Source: Isoetes taiwanensis (Eukaryota > Streptophyta > Lycopodiopsida > Isoetales > Isoetaceae). Taken from it: a DNA stretch of 64,000 bases. Positions 55,101 to 64,000 of the stretch are shown here, piece by piece; within the stretch, counting starts at the first letter, position 1; every line of letters begins with the position of its first letter. The notes beneath the pieces are model-generated. The model searched no databases, had not been told where the DNA came from, and worked only from the letters and a program-made list of their open reading frames with translations. The stretch lies in NCBI GenBank assembly GCA_021234155.1, contig JAJEKV010000059.1:2560182-2624181 (forward strand). Direction: 5' to 3'. Position numbers and translations under genes: made by a program.

Positions 55101-57625
55101 TCCATAAGTGTTTTCCTGCACAATGAGTCAGCCTCAAAGTTTTTAGATCTAGGAATATGGGAAATCTCCCAATGATCAAAAAAAGTTAGCAGTTCTCTGG
55201 CTTGGGCACTCAGATCCTCCATGTCTTGATGCTTGGTTTGATATTCTCCCAAAACCTGTCTGCAAACAAGTTGTGAATCTCCATAAATAACAATATAAGA
55301 AATATTCATAAACCTTGCTTCTTGTAAGCCTACAATGAGGGCCTTGTACTCTGCTGCATTAGAGGAAATATTAGGATGAATTCTCCCTATCTTAGTCATC
55401 AACTTAAGATCTGCATCCTTCAGAATAGCAGCAGAAGAAGCAATCCCCAGTTTTTTTGACATACCTCCATCAAACCAGAGATAGGCTTTTTTTACCTTCA
55501 GATCAGGGGACTCAACATGCATATGAGCAAAGTTGACAACCTCTTCATGTATACTAGCATCTAGGCCTAAACTGTAAACACCTAAATCTTCTTCCTGCAG
55601 TATGTCCACATCTATGAACCTAATGTTGGCAGATGGATCAGTTTTGTTTGCCAATTTGACAGAAGTTGCTCCATTTGAAATGGTGCAAGTGCCTTCAGAC
55701 CATACAGGTCTGGCATCTACTGTTTTCATCCATCTTCTTCCTAATAATAGATCATAGATGTTAGCTTGGTTAACATTTTCAAAATCAACAACCACAAATG
55801 TGGCCAACACAATGATTCCCCCTGTATTCACAGACACATTTCTTACTATTCCTTTAGGCACTACTTTAGCATTGGAGAAAGATTTTAGAACAATGGAAGT
55901 ATTATCTTCTACCTTGAGATCCAGGGCCTTCATAACATGATAAGGCATGACATTTAGAGAAGAACCTCCATCCAGCAAGACTTTGTCTAGATGAGAAGTT
56001 CCTATAGTAGCACTACAAGTAAAAGCACCTGGATCTTCAGTTTGTTCAGGCAAGGCCACAGAAATATTGTTGCAGGTTTCAGCAGCAATCTCTTCAATAT
56101 CTGGAGTACTCTTGATTAACTTTTCCCTGTATGATGGTGCAATCCTCAGTAGAGTTAGTAAATCTACAGTAACTTTAAAATTTTTCATAAGCAATTCAAA
56201 TTCATCAAGCTCAGAATCTTTCTGTTTATACCTTTGAGCAGGAGGAGGAGCTATATTTTGAGGATCTGACTGAAATGTTACCTTATGAGGTGGAACAGAA
56301 CCTGCAGATGCATTTGAATGAGCCCTGGCACGTGTCTGCACAACCATAACATCTTGCTCTTCTTGCTCTCCTGCACAAGTCTCAATAAAACTTACATTTG
56401 ACACTTGTTTACCTTTATCTTGCTTTTCAAGATAAGCTTTAACACTGCAAAACTTCTCTTCATGACCTATTTCTTTGCAAAAAGAGCAAATAGGGCATTC
56501 TTTACCAAAATGACCCCTTCTGTGACACTTAGGACAGGGCCTTGCAAAACAGTGCTCAGCCCTATGGTAAGGCTTACCACAGTTTGTGCATTCAGGAGGT
56601 GGGGCATCTTTACTGTTTTTTAATTCAGTAAGTTGTTTGGTAACTTCCAAAAGTGCTTCAGATACCTTACTGATCTCAGATTTCATCTCTGAAACCTGAG
56701 GGTCCAATTCTTCAGCCTTTGGCTTCTTCTTCTCTTTCTGTACTGCATAAACAGGGGCAGCATTAGCAAAATGTAAATCCTGTTCAGTTCCATGATGAGG
56801 AGGATAAAATGGATCTCTGATCTCTTCATCAGGCAGATAGCTTAACAGTTCTGCCAGATCTACAGCTTTTACAAATGTTTTATGGATAGAATCTAGCTCA
56901 CCAAGCTTTTGTAGTTTTAATAATTTTCTATAGATCCGAGGCCTAGACATCAAACCTCTGATAAATGAAGCAACTAGGTGCAATGTTGGATGGAAAACTT
57001 GGTTTCTGTTACACACTAGCAAATAAGAGTTATATCTTTCCACATACTGTTTCATACTTTCACCAGATCTAATAGAAAATGAGTTGAGTTCAAAGACAAG
57101 ATCTTGGGGTGAAGTGGCCTTACCAAACCTTGATAGAAACCTTTGTTCCAATTCATCTCCTCTGGTACCTATTGACAGCTCAAAATCAAGCCAAGACCTG
57201 GCCTCATCACCCTTCATGCATTTGATGAATTCTGCAAACCTGGTTCCCTTCTTTCTCCCATGTTCTTCATAATAATCTTCAAAGTTTTTTAAGAAATGGT
57301 TGGCATTCATGGAGGAATCATAGCAAGGAGGAGAAACAGGTACAGTCAACTCAAAATGATAAGGGGCTGGTGGGGGAATAGGCAAAGTAGGGACATTTGG
57401 CTCAAAAAGATTAGGAGCTTGTGAAGAGGTAGGCAGAGTGGACACATTTGTAATATTTGTTGACTGGTAGAGAGCTTGTGGAGGAGTAGGCAAAGTAGAA
57501 GCATTGGCAGCATTTGTTGTAGATCTGGTAGCCACCCTCATGCTGACTCCAACCATTTCTGGTTGATTTGCCACTTCAGGTGTTTCAGCAGGTTCAGAGG
57601 ACTCAGAAATCTTCCTGGGTGCCAT
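52167..57625 (-). pseudogene. G2 gag-pol with aRNH before RT, one frameshift
   Basis: From MAPRKISES at 57625 on the minus strand: gag capsid (FAEFIKCMKGDEARSWLDFE); knuckle region CTNCGKPYHRAEHC and CPKCHRRGHFGKEC; protease VLLDGGSSLNVMP; an extra RNase H with YLWFDGG, SSNAAEYKALIVGL, IYGDSQLV and SKNFEADSL. RT follows with [20 protein letters not shown] and FRVFLDDL, then a second RNase H-like stretch lacking the usual acidic residues. After a frame change near 53320 comes integrase with HKRVCGGHF, CHQCQ, GLDYVGPI, LTDRGSTF and GNGQAESTN. A single frameshift separates RT from integrase; the rest is open for over 1400 codons. Confidence 0.94.
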
Positions 57626-57650
57626 AGAGTTCAACTTCCAGGTAAAAATC

Positions 57651-57665
57651 TCGGTAGGACCTCCA
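57651..57665 (-). promoter_or_regulatory. Probable primer-binding site of G2
   Basis: On the minus strand TGGAGGTCCTACCGA lies four bases after the 5' LTR end. It starts with TGG as expected for pairing to a tRNA CCA end. The tRNA was not identified. Confidence 0.55.
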
Positions 57666-57669
57666 AAAA

Positions 57670-60154
57670 TGTTAGCCTAAAACCTGGAATTTTAGCCTAA
57701 CCTCAAAGGAAATGCAAACCAAGTGGTCAGGACCTCCAGATCACTTAGGGTGATCAATCCTTAGATATATAAAACAAAAAAACTCGAGATGTTATACTAG
57801 TTTTCTCAAAATCACTGAAATCCCTGAAGCAGAAAAAACTGTCAGAGCAAAAATCAGCCTAGCAATCACACCCTTAGGAATTTTTGAGTTCTGATTTTTG
57901 GTATGGTTGATCCACAAACAGAAGAAGCTACTGGTGAAAGTCTGACTCAATTTGAATAAGGGAAGACCAGGAAAATCAATGTCAAACTCGAGTCAAGAAT
58001 TGGTCAATGCCAAAACAGAGAGTCAAAATCTGCAGATGGAACTTGGTGAGGAATTTTGGGTTGAGATTTGGGTAGACAACTTCAGAATGGACTCTAGATC
58101 ACGTGCATAGGGTCTAAGTGGCAAAAAGATGTTATGTTTTTTGTCTGAGAAAGACCACAGTGCTAAATTCTGTCACAGTCTGTAACAGTCATAGGGAACA
58201 ACTAATTTTTATGTTTTCCTTACTTCCCTTAGATGTATATGCTAATACAACCATGTTGGGGATGAAATATAAACATTTAGTTTGGGTGCAATCTAAGAAA
58301 AATACTCCTATCCTATATTTTGAGTTTTTTGTGTTTGGTTTTGATTCTAACAGCAATATCACATAAAGAAATGATGGCACTAGTTTTCCAGGCAAGGAAT
58401 AAGCATTATAGCAGAAATGTTACAGGAATTAAAGAGTTTCAGCAAGTAATACCCAGGAATGATGCCTGAAAATAAATCTCAGGGCATCACAAGTTTCTGA
58501 AAATTCACAAATTATCAATAAAGCATGATCAGTCATAGAACTTGAGTCGGAATCAAAGTCATTCGATATTGAGCAGGTCACAGCAGGTCACAGCAGGTCA
58601 CAGTATAACAAATCTTCAATCTTCGAGCAGAATGAGTCGGGGTTTCTTGAGCAAAACAGAGTAATATATCATAAAAATAGAATGCGCCAGGATCACAGAG
58701 GTATTTCTCTGAGGGGTCGTGTCAAAATGCTCTGTTTTCCTGGATTAAAAACTGTCCTTCCCAAAAACCAGCTCGGTTGAGTGATTTCAGGCTTCATTTG
58801 AGCAAATTTCCTTAAATCAAGTGCCACAGGGGGTTCCAGAGGTCTCGGAAAAGGTTCAGGAGATGATTTCGGGAGCAAAAGGGCGGGATTCAATCCAATT
58901 TTGGCACGAATTTGCCAGATTTAGCATTATCCCAGTTTTTAGGGTTTACAGAAGAATTTTGAGGCTCGAAATATCCCACAGGCCTAAATGGGTTTGGGAG
59001 ATAAGGATATATAAAGAATAGTCTGAGTCACCCTTTCGAATTTGCGTGCCACGCAGAGGGGTTGTGCCAGCTCGTGTTCTGGAGGCCCTGCCCTGCTGCC
59101 ACGTGGACCAATGGGGGGGGCTGAGGTGGAATTTAAGGCTGATGTGGAAAATAGAGAATAGGGTAGATAGGCTAGAATAGGTTTTTTTTTTTTTTTTAAT
59201 TTTTGGCACGCATTCCAAGAAATGAATTTTGAGAGGCTTCCCAAGGTCTTTTTTGGATTTTTAAAAGGCCAACATAGCTTATTTTTATCAAGCTTCAAAT
59301 CTGGAGTGTTTTCAGGTCAAGCTGAAATACTTGAAATTTTGGCCCTTTTGACCATGGTCAATGAATTTTCAAACTTGGAAATGGTGGAAAAATCATAGGA
59401 AAAGAATGGGAAAATGGTGAAAATAGGCTATGGTAGGGTTTATGAGGATAGGATGAAGGTAAAAACCAAGCTTATTTGCTCTTAAGGTTTTCCAAGATCT
59501 TTTAAGAGCAATTCAAAAGTGGAGGTGGGATCAAATAAAATATGTGTAGTAAAATAGCATCAAAGTGAAAGAATTCATGGAAAAGGGGCCTTTTGGGGGT
59601 TTTTTGAGTATGTATGGGAAGATATGGAATGAATGGGATAGAAAAGGATGGAAACCCCTGTAGCACATGATCTTACTTCAGATTACTCAAAAGCTCAAAT
59701 CATACCTTATAGTGAAAAATAACTTTGCTCAAGCCTAGAGGTCTTCCAATCTTCTAAAAGGGTCTTCCAATTTCAAGGCCAAAATGAGAGCAATTTCACT
59801 TCCAAAGTGGCATCCTCAAAAGTGTGACCTCTAAAACATTGATGTAACTCATATCAAGCTCATATAAGTGAATTTGGCAAAAATGCTTTATACTCCTTGT
59901 AAACTTGCTATATCCTTTGCCTGGTCTTCAAATTAGAAGAAAAATGCTCAAACAGATAAGTTTTAGAAATTTACTTTACCCCAAGGAAAGACTAGGCTAT
60001 ATTAGGGGATCCCTGATATCTTCCAAACTTGGTCAAATGTCTTCCAAACTCTAATGGGATCTCAATGGCCTAGAATTTGTCCTTAGAGGAAGTATGAATG
60101 AACAAAAGGTCCAATGCAAAGATGTTGTCCTCATGTTGCCCAAAATGGGCAACA
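57670..60154 (-). repeat. G2 5' LTR (2485 bp)
   Basis: It is complete, with TG...CA ends on the plus-strand reading. It aligns with the split 3' LTR and lacks the DNA transposon. Features include a CAGGTCACAG triplication near 58575-58605 and a T-run near 59182-59198 (28 T in the other copy). Confidence 0.95.
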
Positions 60155-60159
60155 GGGTG

Positions 60160-60851
60160 TCCCACCATTCAGCCGCCCGACCCTTTAACTTAAGTGTGGC
60201 ATACAATAAACGAGCTGGCTCGCTTTTCTTTGTAGCCGAGAAGTATAACTTCATTTGGTTAAACCAAAGCATAGCCTGCTCTGGAGTAACATCCTTGCCT
60301 TAGAAGTCCGGCATCTTAACCCTTTCTAGAGCTTTAATCTCCTCTTCTGACAATACTCCCAGAGTATCCTCAGATGGGTTAACTCCGTCAAGACTTCCTA
60401 TATTCATAGGTGTGCTCTCTTCCGTAACTCCAAGTTGCTTATTGATAGCCCCACCTGCAGCCCAGGTGCTTAACTGCTCTTGAAATTTTGTCAAAATTTC
60501 TTTGAGCTTCACCTGCTCATTCTGAGTTTTCTTAAACTCCTCGCTAAGCTGACGGAATCTTTGCTCCCACGGTTGCTCAGTTCCAGAAGACTTTCTAGTA
60601 CCAGAAGACGGTTCTCCTCCCTGAGGATTCCCTCCTTTGGTAACCACTTCCTGAGGTCCCTTATTGGGAGCATCTTTTTTGGCCGCCTCAACCTCTGCCT
60701 CAAACTCAAATTCAGGCAGTTCATCATCCAGATGAATATTCTGGAGTGCTGGTAATAATCCATCATCATGCTGGATTACTGGCAGACCATCCACACGCGG
60801 TGGAACATATTCCGGTCCATACTCCGGTTGTTCAGGTCCATGGTCCGACAT
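60160..60851 (-). pseudogene. G1 gag, 5' part, with nonsense codon
   Basis: The frame starts MSDHGPEQPEYGPEYVPPRV right after the primer site. It runs through a Glu/Lys-rich region to KMPDF, meets TAA at 60300-60302, and continues in the same frame with GKDVTPEQAMLWFNQMKLYF and GRAAEWWDT up to the G2 insertion. The rest of gag resumes at 36508. Confidence 0.9.
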
Positions 60852-60864
60852 GGCTCTGATACCA
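60852..60864 (-). promoter_or_regulatory. G1 primer-binding site (tRNA-Met type)
   Basis: TGGTATCAGAGCC on the minus strand, three bases inside the 5' LTR and abutting the gag ATG. Confidence 0.92.
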
Positions 60865-60867
60865 AAA

Positions 60868-61802
60868 TGTCACGGGGTAAACTACGGAAGCGATCAAACA
60901 ATAAAGAGAAACTAATAGTCTACCGCCCACACCTTGATCTCCCAGAGATCCCCACGACTATTAGATTAGCCTCCCAGAGACTAACTAGAGAAAATCCGGT
61001 TTTCTCTGAATCCTTCCAAAGGATAGACTGGCTCAACTCAAGCCAGAGAATTAACTCCCTGAGTTAATTCAAGTTGCAAGCCCAACTCGCAACCAATGCT
61101 ACTGCAACTCAGTAACAGAGTATTGCCAAGAGACAACACAATCAAACCGTATGAGGGCAAATCTGCCTGGCAGAGGTCCTACAACGGCTTTTGGATACAA
61201 TACTCACCTCAGAGGTATATCTTTGACAGCAAACCGACCTGCTCAGATCGGATTTAGGGATAGAAACAAACTGAAGACGCTCAGCTCAGATGCAACAGCC
61301 CGGGTAAAACTTTCTGCTGCAACTCCAGCCACTAAATACTTCTCCAGATCGCTATTGAAGGACCCGAAATAGATTAGATCTATTTCGCCCAGTTATTTCC
61401 AGCAGATCCGACCAATTCCAGAAGATCAATCTGCTTTAATTAGATAATAGTTCGATTCAATAGGACTGGTCTGCGCAGAAGAAAAGGCTCGTGCCTTTTT
61501 CCAATCCATTCGAACTATTTTAGTCTTTTTCCTATTGGTTCCACATTAACCAACCACAAGGTGCCACCTATGCATTTTAAACCATTAATTAAATTGCATA
61601 CCTAATGTTTATCTAATAAACATTATATTGCGCCCCTAGGGCCAACATTACTAACCCCGGTATAGTCCCCATAACCCGATTACGGGCTTATGGTCCGCCG
61701 TGCAGTTCCCATGCCCCTGGCATACTACCGGCGGTACTCCCGTGCTCATGGAATTCCGTCAAGGGTCCGTGAAAACGATCACCCCTGGAAGCACCCGTAA
61801 CA
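60868..61802 (-). repeat. G1 5' LTR (935 bp)
   Basis: Uninterrupted LTR matching the split copy at 30378-32467. It shows the empty target of the non-LTR insertion near 61655-61668. Confidence 0.96.
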
Positions 61803-61893
61803 AAGAACCTCTGCAAATCCCTTGCTTAATATTCATTGCAGACCAAACGTAATGCATGAAAAGCTTTAGAATGAAGCTGGACTTACACATTAC

Positions 61894-61930
61894 CAGCCAA
61901 CTTTGCCAATGTGGCCGCACCAACGAGGCT
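61894..61930 (-). CDS. Possible small host exon
   Basis: On the minus strand, CATATTGTGCGCAG precedes a segment reading SLVGAATLAKLAG, followed by GTAATG. The splice signals are plausible but weak, and no family is recognised. If real, the outer gypsy element sits in or beside this gene. Confidence 0.25.
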
Positions 61931-62851
61931 CTGCGCACAATATGCAAATAAGCAACCAGAAATCAACTGTGTTCCTCTTCAGCAGAAGTTAAAGGACAAA
62001 ACTCTGGTTTCTTGTCTGGTCTTCAATAAGGCTCATGCTGAGATAGCATGTGAGTTCCCATTATAATAACTAGGCACAATGAAAAGCGGCCTGAACTCGA
62101 ATTCAGAAACCTTACCGGATCTATAGATTACCAGACTTACCTCTACTAGACGATCACACTGTGCTATTATGATAAGAAGCGAGTTCTCCAGAGAAAAGCT
62201 CCCAAAGTGCCACAAATGCTATAGTTACACGATTTGGTTTATAACACATGCAAATAAAGCCAGAAACATCTTCCCCGCATGATACATTTACACCTTTCTT
62301 TACATCGACATGCAAATGCATCCAAGAACCACCTTTCCTGCATTTGACAACAAATAAGTGGCTAAAGATGTTGCAGACATAAACAAAAATAGAACTATTT
62401 TAAAAGGACTCAATATAGACATTCGGCTTACAGTTACAAGGGACGCATCAACAACCAGCTTGAAGATCTAACCTCCCAATGCTTGTGATACACAGTTTTG
62501 CAAAATGCTGGCAGCTTACAGACCAAGACATCATTAAGCTGCTACACTAGAATGCATAACCCTGCCAATGATCTACCCGAAGTATCTTCATGCATAAAAT
62601 CTGGCGAAGCAGTTCATAATAAAAAGGCTTTGGTACCCTGCCAAAGATACACAGACTGCACTCTTGGATACAATCTTCACCTGTAAAATATGGATTCAAC
62701 CTGCAGGGATGGATGATCGAAAATTTAGAATCCTCCTGCATGGATGATGATCTAGCATTTAGAATCCTCCAAGTCTGTGACAATCTGATATGGTTGTAGA
62801 AGACAATCTGCAGGAAGATTCCTGCTTCGAATGACGTCTGTAAGCACTTAC
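61931..62851. other. Probable intronic host DNA
   Basis: A further minus-strand acceptor (TTTTACAG, near 62682) precedes VKIVSKSAVCVSLAG-like reading in the phase of the upstream exon. This is suggestive only. Confidence 0.3.
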
Positions 62852-62893
62852 CTCCTGCGGCAAAAATATCTGGATGCTGCCCGCTTTGGCCAT
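62852..62893 (-). CDS. First coding exon of an unidentified host gene
   Basis: On the minus strand, ATG opens MAKAGSIQIFLPQE (14 codons) and ends at GAG followed by the strong donor GTAAGTGC. The preceding TTTAGGGTT...AACCCTAAAC-like text resembles a plant 5'UTR. A tandem copy of the start region, with its own ATG reading MAKAGTIQIF, lies directly upstream. The gene family is not recognised. Confidence 0.4.
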
Positions 62894-63011
62894 CGCCGTC
62901 ATTGGCTGAACTGAACCCTAACCAAGTTTAGGGTTCGAAATATCTGGATGGTGCCGGCTTTAGCCATAGCCGTCGGCTGGACTGAGCCCTAAACAAGTTC
63001 AGGGTTCGTGA
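62864..63011. repeat. Tandem duplication covering a gene start
   Basis: Two units of about 74 bp (62864-62938 and 62939-63011) each contain AATATCTGGATG, GCCAT.GCCGTC and an AGGGTTCG end. Confidence 0.85.
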
Positions 63012-63878
63012 ATTTAAGCGATTATTTCACCTAACTAAATATGTTTATAATTTTATAAATATGTTTATAATATGTATACCTTTTTTTCGTAAAAAAATAT
63101 GTTTACCTAACTTATTTCACCTAACTAAACATATTTATTTTCTCAGCCGTGATTGGTTTAGGTGACACAATGCAATAATTTGCCCTATTCTCATAGTTTT
63201 ATCTATTCATTAACCTGGATTAAAAGTTGCACACGTCTCCCATATTAGCCCCTTGAGTCCCTCAAGATGTCTGCTCTGTGCGCCCCCTGTATATGGAAAT
63301 ATCCTTATGGGAATATCCTATATATTTCTTGCAAACTTTCATCCACAAATTAATGCAGACCAAGGCTATGTTTACTACAAAAGAAACGACATACTCATTT
63401 TCCTTAGTGTTCCACCATAAATCAGACTTTGAGCTATCTTGGAGTATCTGCCATACTGTGGCCATTAGTGTATTATTGCAAACAACCCCTTGGTCATTTT
63501 TCCTACCTTGTTTCCCAAAACCTTCATTATTCCTTTCATGTTATTCACGAGGTGCCACCATACCAAACTACTCATTGACTGACTTTACACTTATTAAAAA
63601 GAAGTGCAAGAGTTTTTAGTAAGCCTCGTGTAATTCCTTGCCCAACCGAGGCACACGGAGTCTATTTACATGCAGATATAGGTGCCACAACTTTATGCTA
63701 GCATCTTTCACAATTCACATGTGACCTGGTTATAAGTAAGTAAAGTGGCACAAATAAGTACTTTTGAATCAGTTCAGCACCTATTTCTTGATGCATGTTT
63801 ACTCATTTACCAATACATGTGTGTCCATGAGTGAACCAAGTAGCTTATGTTTTAGAGTTACAATCTACTGATACTTAC
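63012..63878. other. AT-rich noncoding DNA
   Basis: A short local repeat of CACCTAACTAAA(T/C)AT lies near 63028-63130. No gene is supported. Confidence 0.4.
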
Positions 63879-64000
63879 CAGGGATAGGTTCTATACGTAT
63901 AATAGCAAAATATTAGACGTATAAAGTCCAAAAATATATATTTTTTGATTAAATACGTATTTTTCGTATTAAATACTCTCCGGCCGGAAAAAAAAAAATT
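63879..64000. mobile_element. Second M1 hAT-like MITE, cut by the window end
   Basis: It starts CAGGGATAGGTTCTATACGT and matches the left 120 bp of the element at 8419-8706. The expected left target duplication would be ATACTTAC (63871-63878); the right side is outside the window. Confidence 0.85.

Larger units (their letters stand above)
36509..60154 (-). mobile_element. Inner Ty3/gypsy element (G2) with long LTRs
   Basis: The minus-strand element is inserted in G1 gag with duplication GGGTG (36504-36508 and 60155-60159). The LTRs are about 2.5 kb: 57670-60154 (5') and 36509-36856 plus 48217-50365 (3', split by a DNA transposon). Own length is about 12.3 kb. It has an RNase H domain of the aRNH type before RT and an antisense gene between pol and the 3' LTR, both features pointing towards Tat-like gypsy elements (lineage is inference). 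Confidence 0.95.
30378..61802 (-). mobile_element. Outer Ty3/gypsy chromovirus (G1), nested
   Basis: The element reads on the minus strand. The 5' LTR is 60868-61802 and the 3' LTR is 30378-32467 including a 1.16-kb insertion. The target duplication is AAGAA (30373-30377 and 61803-61807). The primer site matches tRNA-Met. Order is gag, CCHC, protease, RT, RNase H, integrase, C-terminal chromodomain, the chromovirus layout. The element was later split by a second gypsy element in gag at 36509-60154. Its own sequence is about 6.6 kb. Confidence 0.96.

Noticed and set aside
63278-63619. 113-codon plus-strand frame
   Set aside because: Composition follows AT-rich noncoding DNA, and no motif or splice context was seen.

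Overview
The window is plant nuclear DNA dominated by mobile elements. Spliced exons, plant-type Ty1/copia and Ty3/gypsy elements (one a chromovirus), several 8-bp-TSD TIR elements and plant-style TATA boxes support this. The absence of ordinary dense genes, an HSPA12-type Hsp70 and a DUF7869-like transposon suggest a large-genome, possibly seed-free plant; that placement is inference only.

Layout. 1-2414: sparse DNA with one clear 3'-terminal host exon and old repeats. 2415-12501: a Ty1/copia element (565-bp LTRs, TSD GAAAA) whose pol is split by a 4.6-kb unclassified insertion. 12519-13038 and 14356-23361: two copies of one 0.5-kb host segment. The second copy is split by an 8.5-kb TIR element (14652-23155, TSD GTTAAGAA) that carries an intact HSPA12-like gene, a SPT16 fragment, a smaller hAT-like element and a gag relic. 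23362-30377: noncoding DNA with an inverted-repeat element, an LRR relic, a recurring ACCA-N4-TGGT dyad, and a pyrimidine-rich repeat. 30378-61802: a three-level nest. A gypsy chromovirus (935-bp LTRs, TSD AAGAA) has a short non-LTR insertion in its 3' LTR and a second gypsy element (about 2.5-kb LTRs, TSD GGGTG) in its gag. The second gypsy element has an 11,355-bp DNA transposon (25-bp TIRs, TSD AAACA) inside its own 3' LTR. 61803-64000: host DNA with exon-like pieces on the minus strand and the start of another small hAT-like element.

The most interesting system is the 11.4-kb DNA transposon at 36857-48211. On the plus strand it encodes a decayed transposase with duplicated DUF8039-like domains, a helix-turn-helix and a DUF7869-like D/D/D core. 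Divergently it encodes an intact, spliced protein of about 1022 residues that joins a ParB-like domain to a methyltransferase-like motif. At its right end are three small acidic paralogous proteins with their own TATA boxes. Its noncoding parts (both genes' introns, the left end and the 5'UTR intron) are studded with a dyad built from AAATGGCGC / GCGCCATTT, and the 5'UTR intron holds two tandem ~180-nt hairpins. A working idea (inference) is that the ParB/methyltransferase protein acts on these dyads.

The sister LTRs and the duplicated host segment supply empty sites for four insertions, so the nesting order can be read from the sequence itself.
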